Assembly (NCBI GenBank): GCA_020248405.1
Contig: JADCHQ010000024.1
Location: 124,001 to 188,000, forward strand
DNA from: Rhodocyclaceae bacterium
GTDB taxonomy: Bacteria > Pseudomonadota > Gammaproteobacteria > Burkholderiales > Ga0077523
Length of the DNA stretch: 64,000 bases
Reading direction: 5' to 3'
Shown here: positions 26,978-38,505 of the stretch, in pieces
How positions within the stretch are numbered: position 1 is the stretch's first letter
How the letters are laid out: the number at the start of each line of letters is the position of its first letter
Position numbers and translations under genes: made by a program
The notes under the pieces: model-generated
What the model was told of the DNA's origin: nothing
Seen by the model: only the letters and a program-made list of their open reading frames with translations
Database searches by the model: none

Positions 26978-28399
26978 TCACGCTTCATCGCCGCCGGAGG
27001 GCATGCGTGCCTCGCGTTTTTCCAGACCCAGTTCCTGGATTTTTCGCGTGAGCGTGTTGCGCCCCAGCCCGAGCAGGTGCGCGGCTTCGATGCGCCGCCC
27101 GCCCGTGTGCGCCAGTGCCTTGACGATGAGCGCCTTCTCGAACTGGCGTGTCATGTCGTCCATGATGGCGACCTGACCCCGGTTGAGCGCGCTCTCGGCC
27201 TCCCGCTCCAGGGCCGCGATCCAGCTCTCGGAGGGAATGCTTGCCTCGCCTTCACGAATCTCGGGAGGCAGATCCGGCACATCCACGTTGGAGCCTGGGG
27301 CCATTACCGTTACCCAGTGGCACAGGTTCTCGAGCTGGCGCACGTTGCCCGGCCAGTCGAGCGCCGCCAGGTACTTGAGCGCCGGCTCTGAGAGGCGTTT
27401 GGCCTCCACGCCCAGTTCGCGCGCGCTGCTCGCCAGAAAGTGCCGCGCGAGCAGCGGGATATCCTCGCGCCGCTCGCGCAGCGCCGGCAGTCGCAGCCGG
27501 ATGACGTTGAGCCGGTGGAAGAGGTCTTCGCGAAACAACCCGTTACGTACCCGCTCTTCCAGGTCCTGGTGGGTGGCGGCGATGATGCGTACGTTGGCCT
27601 TGATGGGCTGGTGCCCGCCCACGCGATAGAACTGGCCGTCGGAGAGCACCCGCAGCAGGCGCGTCTGCAGATCGGGCGGCATGTCGCCGATCTCGTCCAG
27701 GAACAGCGTGCCGCCCTCGGCCTGCTCGAAGCGCCCGCGGCGCATGGACTGGGCACCGGTGAAGGCGCCGCGCTCGTGGCCGAACAGCTCGGATTCGAGC
27801 AGGTCTTTGGGGATGGCCGCGGTGTTGATGGCGATGAAGGGTTTGGGGGCGCGCGGGCTGTGCCGGTGCAGGGCGCGCGCCACCAGTTCCTTGCCGGTGC
27901 CAGACTCGCCATTGATCAGCACGGTGGCATGGGACTGGGTGAGCCGGCCGATGGCGCGGAACACCTCCTGCATGGACGGGGCCTGGCCGAGGATCTCGGG
28001 TGTCTCGCCGGCGCTTTCCACCACCTCGTCCTGGCGCAGGCTCTCTTCGATGGCCCGGCGGATCAGGTCCACCGCCTGGTCCACGTCGAAGGGCTTGGGC
28101 AGGTATTCGAAGGCCCCGCCCTGGAAGGCCGCCACCGCACTTTCCAGGTCGGAGTAGGCGGTCATGATGATCACCGGCAGGCTGGGCTGGCGCGCCTTCA
28201 GCTGCTGGAGCAGGTCGAGCCCAGAGCCGCCAGGCATGCGGATGTCGCTCACCACCACCTGGGGCGGCGCGCTGGCAAGGGCCGCGAGGGCATCCTGGGC
28301 GGAGGAGAACATGCGGAAGGCGATGTTCTCGCGGGTGAGGGCTTTCTCAAACACCCAGCGGATGGAACGGTCGTCGTCGATGATCCAGACAGGCTTCAT
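26978..28399 (-). CDS. glnG: Nitrogen regulation response regulator NtrC
   Basis: The 473-residue sigma-54 activator has a receiver domain (IIDDDRS; phospho-acceptor Asp52 in VVSDIRMPG; Lys102 in LPKPFD). An AAA+ domain follows with Walker A GESGTGKE (about 164-171), the sigma-54-contacting GAFTGA loop and Walker B LFLDEIGD. A Fis-like helix-turn-helix ends it (GGRRIEAAHLLGLGRNTL). Phosphorylated NtrC drives glutamine synthetase and nitrogen-scavenging genes when nitrogen is low. The ATG at 28399 fits the receiver start; ntrB ends 17 bases upstream. Two sites matching its consensus lie upstream of glnA in this window. Confidence 0.96.
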   Translation of the reverse strand: MKPVWIIDDDRSIRWVFEKALTRENIAFRMFSSAQDALAALASAPPQVVVSDIRMPGGSGLDLLQQLKARQPSLPVIIMTAYSDLESAVAAFQGGAFEYLPKPFDVDQAVDLIRRAIEESLRQDEVVESAGETPEILGQAPSMQEVFRAIGRLTQSHATVLINGESGTGKELVARALHRHSPRAPKPFIAINTAAIPKDLLESELFGHERGAFTGAQSMRRGRFEQAEGGTLFLDEIGDMPPDLQTRLLRVLSDGQFYRVGGHQPIKANVRIIAATHQDLEERVRNGLFREDLFHRLNVIRLRLPALRERREDIPLLARHFLASSARELGVEAKRLSEPALKYLAALDWPGNVRQLENLCHWVTVMAPGSNVDVPDLPPEIREGEASIPSESWIAALEREAESALNRGQVAIMDDMTRQFEKALIVKALAHTGGRRIEAAHLLGLGRNTLTRKIQELGLEKREARMPSGGDEA

Positions 28400-28416
28400 T
28401 GCGGAGTTCTCGCGGT

Positions 28417-29550
28417 TCAGGGTCGGTTCGTCGCCGGGCTGGCACCCGCGCCCAGGGCTGTGTCGCGCAGCGGCAGCAGTATCGAGAAGCACGTGTTGCC
28501 CGGCTGGCTGTCCACCTCGATGATCCCCTGGTGCTGGGTCACGAAGGTTTGTGCCAGGGTGAGCCCCAGCCCGGTACCGCCCTCGCGGCCGGACACCAGC
28601 GGGAAGAAAACGCGCTCACGCAGTTCTTCGGCGATGCCAGGGCCGTCGTCGATGACCTGCAGCAAGATGGCCAAACGGTAGACGCGCCGTGCGAGGGTGA
28701 CGCGCCGTGCCACCCGGCTCTTGAGTGTGATGGTGCCGCGACCCTTCAAGGCCTGCGCAGCGTTACGGGCGACGTTAAGCACCGCTTGAATGAGCTGCTC
28801 CCGGTCAGCGATGAGCGAGGGCAGGCTGGTGTCGTAGTCGCGAATCAGGCGCACCCCGGGAAACTCGGCCAGGATCAGACTGCGAACCCGCTCCGTCACT
28901 TCGTGAATGTTGAGCGCCATGGGCTGCGATGGCCGATGCGGTGTAAGCAGCCGGTCCATGAGCGCTTGCAGCCTGTCGGCCTCAGCCATGATCACCTGCG
29001 TGTACTCGTGCAGGGCGGGGCGCTCGAGCTCGCGATCCAGCAGTTGAGCGGCGCCACGCAGCGCGCCCAGCGGGTTCTTGATTTCGTGGGCAAGGTTGCG
29101 GATCAGCTCGCGGTTGACCTGCGTCTGGTCGAGAAGCCGTTCCTCGCGGGCGATCTTGAGCTGCTGCCGCAGCGGCACCAGTTCCAGGAGGAAGCCCGAG
29201 CCCGCACCCGTTTCCCACGGGGTGACCGTCAGCGTGGTGCGAACGCGATGCGCAGCACCGGCCAGCAGGCCGATCACCACGTCGTGTTGCGTGAAGCGGG
29301 CCGCGCTACCAGCGGCCGCGGCGATGACCGCGCTCACAGGCTCGGCCTCGGCCATCAACTCCTCCAGCCTGTGGCCGGTTATGGTGAGACGGCTGACATG
29401 GAAAAGGTCTTCGGCGGCCGGATTGGCATGAATCACCACCAACCCATGGTCGAGCACGATGACCGCCGTCGACAGCAGGTCTAGGCCTTCCTGGCGGATC
29501 GCCGAGCTTGCGCCGGCATCGGAGCCAAGCGTGCTCAGGGGGCCGCCCAC
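28417..29550 (-). CDS. glnL: Nitrogen regulation sensor histidine kinase NtrB
   Basis: The 377-residue cytoplasmic kinase/phosphatase of NtrC has an N-terminal PAS domain (LDLLSTAVIVLDHGLVVIHAN split around residues 24-44). The H-box is RNLAHEIKNPLGALRG, and the ATP-binding N, G1 and G2 boxes are AVLNVARNAAQAL, VIDDGPGI and GGTGLGLT. It is controlled by PII proteins in the family. A GTG at 29550 was chosen because GGAGG lies just upstream (29558-29562) and the longer frame runs through the DUF4124 gene. It precedes ntrC. Confidence 0.93.
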   Translation of the reverse strand: MGGPLSTLGSDAGASSAIRQEGLDLLSTAVIVLDHGLVVIHANPAAEDLFHVSRLTITGHRLEELMAEAEPVSAVIAAAAGSAARFTQHDVVIGLLAGAAHRVRTTLTVTPWETGAGSGFLLELVPLRQQLKIAREERLLDQTQVNRELIRNLAHEIKNPLGALRGAAQLLDRELERPALHEYTQVIMAEADRLQALMDRLLTPHRPSQPMALNIHEVTERVRSLILAEFPGVRLIRDYDTSLPSLIADREQLIQAVLNVARNAAQALKGRGTITLKSRVARRVTLARRVYRLAILLQVIDDGPGIAEELRERVFFPLVSGREGGTGLGLTLAQTFVTQHQGIIEVDSQPGNTCFSILLPLRDTALGAGASPATNRP

Positions 29551-29578
29551 GGCCCGCCTCCAGGCTGCACGGGAATGC

Positions 29579-30028
29579 TCAACGCAACCGCGCGATTTCC
29601 TTTTCGATGGCCGTGATGTTGCGTTCGTGGTTGCTGACAACCTCGCGCGCATCGGACGATCGCCTGTCGCCGCCTGGGTCGTCCGCCCTGCCCAGGCTGA
29701 GTTTTGCCTTCTCCAGGGCGGCACGTTCTTCGGCGAGTTCCGTCTCCAGGATGCGGCGCCGCTCGTCGTCGCGCCGTTTCTGGGTGCCCGAGTCCACCCT
29801 GGGGAAGTTCGCTTCTTCCGCCGCGCGGCGCTGCGGCCCGGTGGTCGCCGGCGTGGCCGACCGCGCCGGCGGGGCATACTGCTCGAAGCAGCGCACCTTG
29901 CGAGCGCCCTTCACCACGACCGACGCATACGTCTTGTTGCCTTGTGGGTCCTCCCACAGGCAGATCTGCTGAGCCGCACAGGGCGCACTCGGAAGAATGG
30001 TGATGGCTAGGATGACGGGGTGTTTCAT
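29579..30028 (-). CDS. DUF4124 exported protein between glnA and ntrB
   Basis: The 149-residue protein has a short signal peptide (ILAITILPSAPCAA) and a DUF4124 core (QICLWEDPQGNKTYASVVV, then VRCFEQY). A helical C-terminal half probably forms a coiled coil (RRRILETELAEERAALEKAKLS split across 90-112; NHERNITAIEKEIARL). Function is unknown. Genes of this kind sit between glnA and ntrB in many betaproteobacteria. It is followed 28 bases later by ntrB and lies downstream of the glnA terminator. Confidence 0.8.
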   Translation of the reverse strand: MKHPVILAITILPSAPCAAQQICLWEDPQGNKTYASVVVKGARKVRCFEQYAPPARSATPATTGPQRRAAEEANFPRVDSGTQKRRDDERRRILETELAEERAALEKAKLSLGRADDPGGDRRSSDAREVVSNHERNITAIEKEIARLR

Positions 30029-30093
30029 TGCGCATCGAACGGGCGCAAAGCCCGAGCGGCCCGCAGAGTCTATGCCCAGGCCGGGTCGAACTC

Positions 30094-30121
30094 AAAAAAA
30101 AGGGCGGGTTTCCCCGCCCTT
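30094..30121 (-). terminator. Rho-independent terminator of glnA
   Basis: On the minus strand the stem GGGCGGG / CCCGCCC (plus A-T closing pairs) has a GAAA loop and is followed by eight T residues. It begins about 42 bases after the glnA stop and separates glnA from the DUF4124-ntrB-ntrC genes. Confidence 0.95.
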
Positions 30122-30162
30122 CCGTGCTGCGCATGGATGCGGTCCGAAGCAGCTGGCGGACG

Positions 30163-31572
30163 TCAGGCGCTGTAGTACATGTCGAACTCCACCGGGTGGG
30201 TGGTCATCCGGAAGCGCGTCACCTCCTCCATCTTGAGGGCGATGTAGGCGTCGATCATGTCGTTGGAGAACACTCCGCCGCGGGTGAGGAACTCGCGGTC
30301 CTGGTCCAGGTGTTCCAGAGCCATGTCCAGCGAGGAGCACACGTTGGGGACCTTCTTCGCTTCCTCGGGGGGCAGGTCGTAGAGGTTCTTGTCCACCGGG
30401 TCGCCGGGGTGAATCTTGTTCTGCACACCGTCCAGGCCGGCCATCAGCATGGCGGCAAAGGCCAGGTAGGGGTTGGCGGTGGGATCCGGGAAGCGCACCT
30501 CGATGCGCCGGCCCTTGGGGCTGGACACATAGGGGATGCGGATCGAGGCCGAGCGGTTGCGCGCGGAGTAGGCCAGGTTGATGGGGGCTTCGAAGCCGGG
30601 CACGAGACGCTTGTAGGAGTTGGTGCCAGGGTTGGTGATGGCATTGAGCGCCTTGGCGTGCTTGATGATGCCGCCGATGTAGTAGAGGGCGAACTCGGAC
30701 AGACCGGCGTAGCCGTTGCCCGCGAACAGGTTCTGGCCGTCCCTCCACACCGACTGGTGCACGTGCATGCCGGAACCGTTGTCGCCCACCACCGGCTTCG
30801 GCATGAAAGTGGCCGTCTTGCCGAAGGAGTGCGCCACGTTGTGGATCGTGTACTTCATGATCTGCAGCCAGTCGGCGCGCTGCACCAGCGGGGCGAACCG
30901 CGTGCCGATCTCGCACTGACCCGGCGCAGCCACCTCGTGGTGGTGCACCTCCACCTCGACGCCCTGTTCCTCGAGCGCAAGACACATGGCGGAGCGGATG
31001 TCCTGCAGCGAGTCCACCGGCGGCACGGGGAAGTAGCCACCCTTCACGGGCGGGCGGTGGCCCATGTTGCCGCCTTCGATGTCGAGCCCGGTGGACCAGG
31101 GTGCTTCCTCGGAGGTGATCTTCACGAAGCAGCCGGACATGTCCACGCTCCACTGCACGCCGTCGAAGATGAAGAATTCGGGTTCCGGGCCGAAGTAGGC
31201 CACTTCGCCGATGCCGGAAGACTTGAGGTATGCCTCGGCGCGCTTCGCGATGGAACGCGGATCGCGGTCGTAGCCCTTGCCGTCGGTGGGTTCCACCACG
31301 TCGCAAGTGATGTTGAGGGTGGGTTCGTCCGTGAACGGATCCATGCGAGCGGAGCCGGCGTCGGGCATGAGCAGCATGTCGGAGGCCTGAATACCCTTCC
31401 ATCCAGCGATGGAAGAGCCGTCGAAGGCATGGCCGTCGTCGAACTTTGACTGATCGAACATCTTGGAAGGCACGGAAACGTGTTGTTCCTTGCCACGGGT
31501 GTCGGTAAAACGCAGGTCGACGAACTTGACTTCGTTGTCCTTGATCAACTTCAGGACGTCGGCGGGGGACAT
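30163..31572 (-). CDS. glnA: Glutamine synthetase type I
   Basis: The 469-residue dodecameric enzyme makes glutamine from glutamate, ammonia and ATP. Signatures are [22 protein letters not shown] (metal Glu), [16 protein letters not shown], and the adenylylation site NLYDLPPEE with Tyr398, so it should be regulated by GlnE. The ATG at 31572 has SD AGGAGAT just upstream and gives the family length; longer in-frame extensions pass through the promoter. It is transcribed from a sigma-54 promoter with two NtrC sites and ends in its own terminator. Confidence 0.98.
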   Translation of the reverse strand: MSPADVLKLIKDNEVKFVDLRFTDTRGKEQHVSVPSKMFDQSKFDDGHAFDGSSIAGWKGIQASDMLLMPDAGSARMDPFTDEPTLNITCDVVEPTDGKGYDRDPRSIAKRAEAYLKSSGIGEVAYFGPEPEFFIFDGVQWSVDMSGCFVKITSEEAPWSTGLDIEGGNMGHRPPVKGGYFPVPPVDSLQDIRSAMCLALEEQGVEVEVHHHEVAAPGQCEIGTRFAPLVQRADWLQIMKYTIHNVAHSFGKTATFMPKPVVGDNGSGMHVHQSVWRDGQNLFAGNGYAGLSEFALYYIGGIIKHAKALNAITNPGTNSYKRLVPGFEAPINLAYSARNRSASIRIPYVSSPKGRRIEVRFPDPTANPYLAFAAMLMAGLDGVQNKIHPGDPVDKNLYDLPPEEAKKVPNVCSSLDMALEHLDQDREFLTRGGVFSNDMIDAYIALKMEEVTRFRMTTHPVEFDMYYSA

Positions 31573-31650
31573 GCTTCTAATCTCCTCAAACGAAAAACAG
31601 CGGGTTGATATGCTTCGGCGGGCATCACGAGGCTGTCGAAGTGGAAGGCT

Positions 31651-31666
31651 TGCAGATTTCGTGCCA
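31651..31666 (-). promoter_or_regulatory. Sigma-54 (-24/-12) promoter of glnA
   Basis: Read on the minus strand the bases are TGGCACGAAATCTGCA. This matches the RpoN consensus TGGCACG-N4-TTGCW at all but one position, with the correct GG-to-GC spacing. The transcription start would be near 31640, about 68 bases before the glnA ATG. Confidence 0.92.
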
Positions 31667-31727
31667 CGGCTTTTTGGGAAAAAGTATTGTGACAACAAAC
31701 TGTTAGCATAAGACGCCCCGGACGCCG

Positions 31728-31744
31728 CGCACCATGATAGTGCA
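31728..31744. promoter_or_regulatory. NtrC-binding site 1 (promoter-proximal)
   Basis: The 17-mer CGCACCATGATAGTGCA matches the NtrC consensus TGCACCA-N3-TGGTGCA at 12 of 14 defined positions. Its centre lies about 96 bases upstream of the predicted glnA start, in the usual enhancer range. Confidence 0.82.
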
Positions 31745-31757
31745 TGCATGGGCCCGC

Positions 31758-31774
31758 GGCGCCACGGTGGTGCG
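31758..31774. promoter_or_regulatory. NtrC-binding site 2 (promoter-distal)
   Basis: The 17-mer GGCGCCACGGTGGTGCG retains the GCxCCA-N3-TGGTGC dyad of NtrC sites. Its centre is 30 bases (about three helical turns) from site 1, the spacing expected for cooperative NtrC binding. It also lies about 60-80 bases upstream of the divergent rhodanese gene. Confidence 0.75.
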
Positions 31775-31835
31775 CCCCATGCCGATCCGCCGGACTGAAT
31801 GCCTTCATCCAATTTCGCCTCACGGAGACCAACCC

Positions 31836-32288
31836 ATGACCAGCCTGTCAGACATCCTTGGCCGTGCCCAGCAGCGCGCCCGCGATCTCGGCCTGCCCTA
31901 TGATGGTGCCCTCACGCCCGCCGAAGCCCACGAAGTGCGCGGCCACGCACCGGGTGCAACGCTGGTGGACGTGCGAACCCGTGCCGAACTGGAATGGGTG
32001 GGGCGCATCCCGGGCGCGGTGGAAATAGAGTGGCAAGCATGGCCCGGGGGCGCCGCCAACCCCGCCTTCGAGCAGCAACTCAAGGCCCAGGTGGATGCCG
32101 AGCGGCTGGTGATGTTCTTGTGCCGCAGCGGCGGCCGTTCCAACGCCGCCGCCGCCGCCGCCAAGCACGCCGGATACACCGAGGTGTACAACATCCTCGA
32201 GGGCTTCGAGGGCGACAAGGACTCCCAGCAGCACCGCAACACTGTGGGCGGCTGGCGCAAGGCGGGCCTGCCCTGGGTGCAGGGCTAG
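31836..32288 (+). CDS. Rhodanese-like sulfurtransferase
   Basis: The 150-residue single-domain rhodanese has [19 protein letters not shown] and the active-site loop [12 protein letters not shown] with Cys96. Such proteins carry persulfide sulfur, but the acceptor is unknown. The ATG at 31836 follows a cacggagacc SD. It is divergent from glnA, and its upstream region carries the NtrC sites, so nitrogen control is possible but not shown. An upstream in-frame ATG at 31734 lies inside the NtrC sites and is disfavoured. Confidence 0.87.
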   Translation: MTSLSDILGRAQQRARDLGLPYDGALTPAEAHEVRGHAPGATLVDVRTRAELEWVGRIPGAVEIEWQAWPGGAANPAFEQQLKAQVDAERLVMFLCRSGGRSNAAAAAAKHAGYTEVYNILEGFEGDKDSQQHRNTVGGWRKAGLPWVQG

Positions 32289-32303
32289 GCTGCAGGCCAG
32301 CGC

Positions 32304-33131
32304 CTACGCTGCACCGCTCCAGTCCACCCAACCCATCCAGGCGGTGAGCAGCACCAGCACGCCGAAGGCGATGCGGTACCAGGCGAAGGGCGTGAAATCG
32401 TGGCTCGCCACGAATCGCAGTAGGCCGCGGACCGCCAGCAACGCGCTGGCGAAGGCGGCGGCGAAGCCGGTGGCGAACAGCGCCAGATCGTCGGCCGACA
32501 GCAGGTGGCGGTGCTTGACCAGGTCGTAGAGCGCCGCCGCCGTCAGCGTGGGGATGGCCAGGAAAAACGAGAACTCCGTGGCCGCCCTGCGCGAAAGGCC
32601 GAAGAACAGGCCGCCGATGATGGTGGCGCCCGAGCGCGAAGTGCCCGGGATGAGCGCCAGGGCTTGGGCCAGACCCAGCTTGAGCGCATCGCGAGCGCTC
32701 AGTTCGTCCACCTCCTGGATGCGCACCTGATGCTGGCGCCGCTCCACCCACAGTATCGCCAGCCCGCCCGCGATGAAGGCCAGGGCCACCGGCACCGGGT
32801 GGAACAGATGGGTCTTGATGTGCTTGCCGAATAGCAGCCCGAGCACGGCCGCTGGCAAGAAAGCAACGGCCAGGTTGATCACGAAGCGCCGCGCCGCGGC
32901 GCTGCGTGTGAGGGTGGCTGCCACGGTGCCCAGCCTCAGGCGGTATTCCCAGCACACCGCCAGGATGGCGCCGAGCTGGATGACGATCTCGAACAGCTTG
33001 CCTTTGTCGTCGTTGAAATCGAGCAACGCTCCCACCACGATCAGGTGGCCGGTGCTGGAGATGGGCAGGAACTCGGTGAGCCCCTCGACGATGCCGAGCA
33101 GCAGGGCTTTAAAGAAAAGGACGGCGTCCAT
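32304..33131 (-). CDS. uppP: Undecaprenyl-diphosphatase
   Basis: The 275-residue BacA/UppP membrane enzyme recycles undecaprenyl pyrophosphate to the monophosphate carrier used for peptidoglycan and O-antigen. Motif 1 is [18 protein letters not shown] (about residues 13-30) and motif 2 is [16 protein letters not shown]. About eight hydrophobic segments are present. It starts 6 bases after the thiC stop, so it may share the thiamine operon transcript. It is convergent with the rhodanese gene. Confidence 0.95.
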   Translation of the reverse strand: MDAVLFFKALLLGIVEGLTEFLPISSTGHLIVVGALLDFNDDKGKLFEIVIQLGAILAVCWEYRLRLGTVAATLTRSAAARRFVINLAVAFLPAAVLGLLFGKHIKTHLFHPVPVALAFIAGGLAILWVERRQHQVRIQEVDELSARDALKLGLAQALALIPGTSRSGATIIGGLFFGLSRRAATEFSFFLAIPTLTAAALYDLVKHRHLLSADDLALFATGFAAAFASALLAVRGLLRFVASHDFTPFAWYRIAFGVLVLLTAWMGWVDWSGAA

Positions 33132-33137
33132 GAGGGC

Positions 33138-35889
<2,752 letters not shown>

Positions 35890-35892
35890 CGA

Positions 35893-36006
35893 CAGCTTCC
35901 TACGCCGGCATGACCCGGTTCAGGTTCGAAGGGACTCTCTCACCGCTTGGCGGCCGGTGGCGCGCTTTTTCGCTCGATCGGCCGCGGAGGCGGACCCCCG
36001 TGTCTG
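35893..36006 (-). ncRNA. TPP riboswitch (THI element) controlling thiD-thiC
   Basis: On the minus strand the conserved elements are present in order: the 5' ACGGGGGTCC, then GTGAGAGAGTCCC, CTTCGAACCTGA, ACCGGGTCATGCCGG and CGTAGGAAG. An enlarged P3 arm with complementary gcggccg/cggccgc segments lies in the middle. The terminal AGGAAG is also the SD for thiD, with the ATG 6 bases later. TPP binding would therefore be expected to block translation initiation. I see no separate terminator hairpin between the aptamer and thiD. Confidence 0.95.
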
Positions 36007-36012
36007 GCCTGA

Positions 36013-36041
36013 ACTTAACCCGGATGCCGCGCTTGCATCAA
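36013..36041 (-). promoter_or_regulatory. Candidate promoter of the thiamine operon
   Basis: On the minus strand TTGATG (36041-36036) and TTAAGT (36018-36013) are 17 bases apart, and transcription would start almost exactly at the 5' end of the TPP aptamer. Confidence 0.55.
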
Positions 36042-36075
36042 ATCGTCTTTTTGCGGCAGGGGATTTACAGCATTG

Positions 36076-36084
36076 TGGGATAAT
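36076..36084 (+). promoter_or_regulatory. Extended -10 promoter element before pcm
   Basis: TGGGATAAT is a TGn-extended -10 element about 30 bases before the pcm ATG. No good -35 is visible at the usual distance. Confidence 0.45.
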
Positions 36085-36114
36085 CTTTTACTGTTGCTAC
36101 AGCGTCATCGCGTC

Positions 36115-36768
36115 ATGAACTTCCAGATCGCCCGATTCAACATGGTGGAAAGTCAGGCCCGCACCTGGGATGTGCTCGACCAGAGGGTTCTCGACCGATT
36201 GCTCGCCGTCCCACGGGAAGAGTTCGTGCCGCGGGACTGGAAAAGCCTCGCCTATGCCGACATGGATTTGCCCCTGGGCCACGGCGAAGTGATGCTCGCC
36301 CCCAAGCTTGCCGCGCGGCTGGTGCAGGAGGCAGCGGTGCTTGAGACCGACCACGTGCTGGAGATCGGCACCGGCTCCGGTTACATGACCGCGCTGCTGG
36401 CCGGGCTTGCGGCCCGCGTCACCAGCGTCGAGATCCGCCCCGAGTGGGTCGAGCCGGCCCGTGCCCGGTTGGGTGCTCTGGGCATCGGCAATGCCACCAT
36501 CGAGGCGGGAGATGCAGCGCTCGGCTGGCCTGCTGCGGCGCCCTTCGATGCCATCGTGGTGACCGGTTCTTTGCCGACGCTGCCCGATGAGCTGCCGGCG
36601 CAGCTGGCGCCCGGAGGGCGCCTCGTGGCGGTGGTAGGCAGCGCGCCCATCATGACGGCGCGGCTCGTCACCCGCGTCTCACCAGGCGTATTCCGCTCCG
36701 CTGGGTTGTTCGAGACCTTCATAGCACCGCTGCGCAACGCCCGGGTGCCCGAGCGGTTCGTGTTTTGA
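36115..36768 (+). CDS. pcm: Protein-L-isoaspartate O-methyltransferase family protein
   Basis: The 217-residue SAM-dependent methyltransferase has motif I HVLEIGTGSGYMTALLA and the PCMT N-terminal pattern NMVESQARTWDVLDQRVLD and LPLGHGEVMLAPKLAARL. It may repair isoaspartyl residues. Divergent members of this family sit before tolC in betaproteobacteria and may have other substrates. The ATG at 36115 was chosen for its family-like start MNFQIARFNM. It overlaps the next rhodanese by one base. Confidence 0.85.
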   Translation: MNFQIARFNMVESQARTWDVLDQRVLDRLLAVPREEFVPRDWKSLAYADMDLPLGHGEVMLAPKLAARLVQEAAVLETDHVLEIGTGSGYMTALLAGLAARVTSVEIRPEWVEPARARLGALGIGNATIEAGDAALGWPAAAPFDAIVVTGSLPTLPDELPAQLAPGGRLVAVVGSAPIMTARLVTRVSPGVFRSAGLFETFIAPLRNARVPERFVF

Positions 36769-37091
36769 TGCAACAGCTCGACCCTGTCGCGCTGCGCCAC
36801 TGGCTGGATGGTCCACCGAACAGCCGCCCGGGCGTGCTGGACGTGCGTGAGCCCTGGGAGGTGGAGCGTTGCGCGATCGAGGGCTCGGTAGCCATCCCCA
36901 TGGCGGAAATCCCTTCCCGCATTGGCGACCTCGACCCCGGGCGCCCCTGGGTGGTGGTGTGTCACCATGGCATGCGCAGTCTGCAGGCCGCGTTGTTCCT
37001 CGAGCGCCAGGGTTTTGATCGCATGCACAACCTTCTTGGTGGCATCGACGCCTGGGCTGTCCAGGTGGACCCCGCCATGCCGCGCTACTGA
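36768..37091 (+). CDS. Single-domain rhodanese
   Basis: The 107-residue protein has GVLDVREPWEVERCAIEG and the active loop VVVCHHGMRSLQAA with Cys65. It ends shortly after GGIDAWAVQVDP, the usual C-terminus of GlpE-like rhodaneses. The ATG overlaps the pcm stop (TGATG); a TTG three bases upstream is an alternative. It sits between pcm and the TolC-family gene. The acceptor is unknown. Confidence 0.88.
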   Translation: MQQLDPVALRHWLDGPPNSRPGVLDVREPWEVERCAIEGSVAIPMAEIPSRIGDLDPGRPWVVVCHHGMRSLQAALFLERQGFDRMHNLLGGIDAWAVQVDPAMPRY

Positions 37092-37125
37092 ATCGCGTTA
37101 TGCAACCCCACAGGAAGTCATCGCC

Positions 37126-38484
37126 ATGTTCCAGCCTCGCCTAAAATCCCTCGCAATCGGCCTCGCCGCCTTGTCCCTCGGCATCGCCGTGCTGCCGGTG
37201 CGGGGCGCCGACCTGCTATCGGTTTACCAGGAGGCCCTGGGCAGCGATCCGCAGTACGCCTCGGCGCGGGCCAACTTCCTGGCGGCGCAGGAGAAATCGG
37301 TGCAGGGCAAGGCCTCGTTGCTGCCGCAGCTCACCGCCAGCGCGGCCGTCAACTACACCAACGCCGATGCGCGCTTCCCGGGTTCCACGTTTTTCCCGGG
37401 CGGCCAGCGAGACTTCGGCGGGCGCACCTTCGGCGTGCAACTCACTGCGCCGCTGTATCGGCCGCAAAACTGGGAGACCTGGGAACAGGGCAAGCTGCAG
37501 GGCACCGCCGCCGAGTTGCAGCTCGGGGCTTCGGGTCAGGACCTCATGGTGCGTGTTTCCCAGGCTTATTTCGATGTGCTGCTGGCGCGGGCAAATCTTG
37601 CCTTCATCCGTGCCCAGAAGTCAGCCATCTCGGAACAACTCGCCCAGGCCAAGCGCAACTTCGTGGTGGGAACCGCCACCATCACCGATACCAACGATGC
37701 CCAGGCGCGGTTCGACCTGTCCACGGCACAGGAGGTGGCGGCCCTCAATGAACTCGAAGTGAAGAACAGGGCGCTGGCCACCATCATCGGCAAGTACCCG
37801 GGGCCGGTCGCGGGGCTGGCCACGCCGGTAAGTCTTGAGGGCCCGCAGCCGGCGGATATCAACGCCTGGGTGGAGCAGGCGCGCGAGACCAGTCTCACGG
37901 TGGAGGTGCAGAAAACCGCGGTGGAGATCGCCCGCCGCGAAGTGGAGAAACAGAAGTACGGTCACCTGCCCACGGTCGACTTGACGGCGAGCTATTCCGA
38001 CGTCAAGGCCAATTCGAGTGTGCAGGGGTTCGGCAGCGAAATTCGCCAGGGCGTGGCCGGCGTGCAGGTGCAACTGCCGCTGTACGCCGGGGGCGCTATC
38101 GGGTCGCGCATCCGCGAAGCATCGGCCAACCGCGTAAAGGCCGAACAGGACCTGGAAAACGCCCGCCGGCAGGTCACGCTGTCCACCCAGTCTGCGTTCC
38201 TGGGCGTCACCTCGGGTCTCGCGCAGGTCAGGGCGCTGGAGCAGGCCTTGCGCAGTTCGGAGGTGAGTCTGGAGAGCACCAAGCTGGGGCGCGAGGTGGG
38301 CGTGCGCACCCAGGTGGATGTGCTCAATTCCCAGCAACAGGTGGCCAATGCCCGGCGCGATCTGGCGCGGGCGGTCTACGACACCATCGTGGCGCAACTC
38401 AAGCTCAAGCAGGCGGTGGGCCGGCTGGCGGTGGAAGACCTGGCCGCCATCAACCGGCTGTTGCGCACCGACATCGCGAACTGA
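37126..38484 (+). CDS. tolC: TolC-family outer membrane efflux channel
   Basis: The 452-residue protein has a signal peptide (ending near VRGA, residue 26) and two OEP repeats, each starting with a heptad-rich helix (DLLSVYQEALGSDPQYASA; DINAWVEQARETSLTVEV). DVLNSQQQVANARRDLARA is the strongly conserved C-terminal helix. TolC trimers form the outer-membrane duct for drug efflux and type I secretion. No efflux pump or ABC exporter is adjacent. SD CAGGAAG lies 9-15 bases upstream of the ATG. Confidence 0.92.
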   Translation: MFQPRLKSLAIGLAALSLGIAVLPVRGADLLSVYQEALGSDPQYASARANFLAAQEKSVQGKASLLPQLTASAAVNYTNADARFPGSTFFPGGQRDFGGRTFGVQLTAPLYRPQNWETWEQGKLQGTAAELQLGASGQDLMVRVSQAYFDVLLARANLAFIRAQKSAISEQLAQAKRNFVVGTATITDTNDAQARFDLSTAQEVAALNELEVKNRALATIIGKYPGPVAGLATPVSLEGPQPADINAWVEQARETSLTVEVQKTAVEIARREVEKQKYGHLPTVDLTASYSDVKANSSVQGFGSEIRQGVAGVQVQLPLYAGGAIGSRIREASANRVKAEQDLENARRQVTLSTQSAFLGVTSGLAQVRALEQALRSSEVSLESTKLGREVGVRTQVDVLNSQQQVANARRDLARAVYDTIVAQLKLKQAVGRLAVEDLAAINRLLRTDIAN

Positions 38485-38505
38485 CGGGCCAAAGGGCGAC
38501 GCGCC

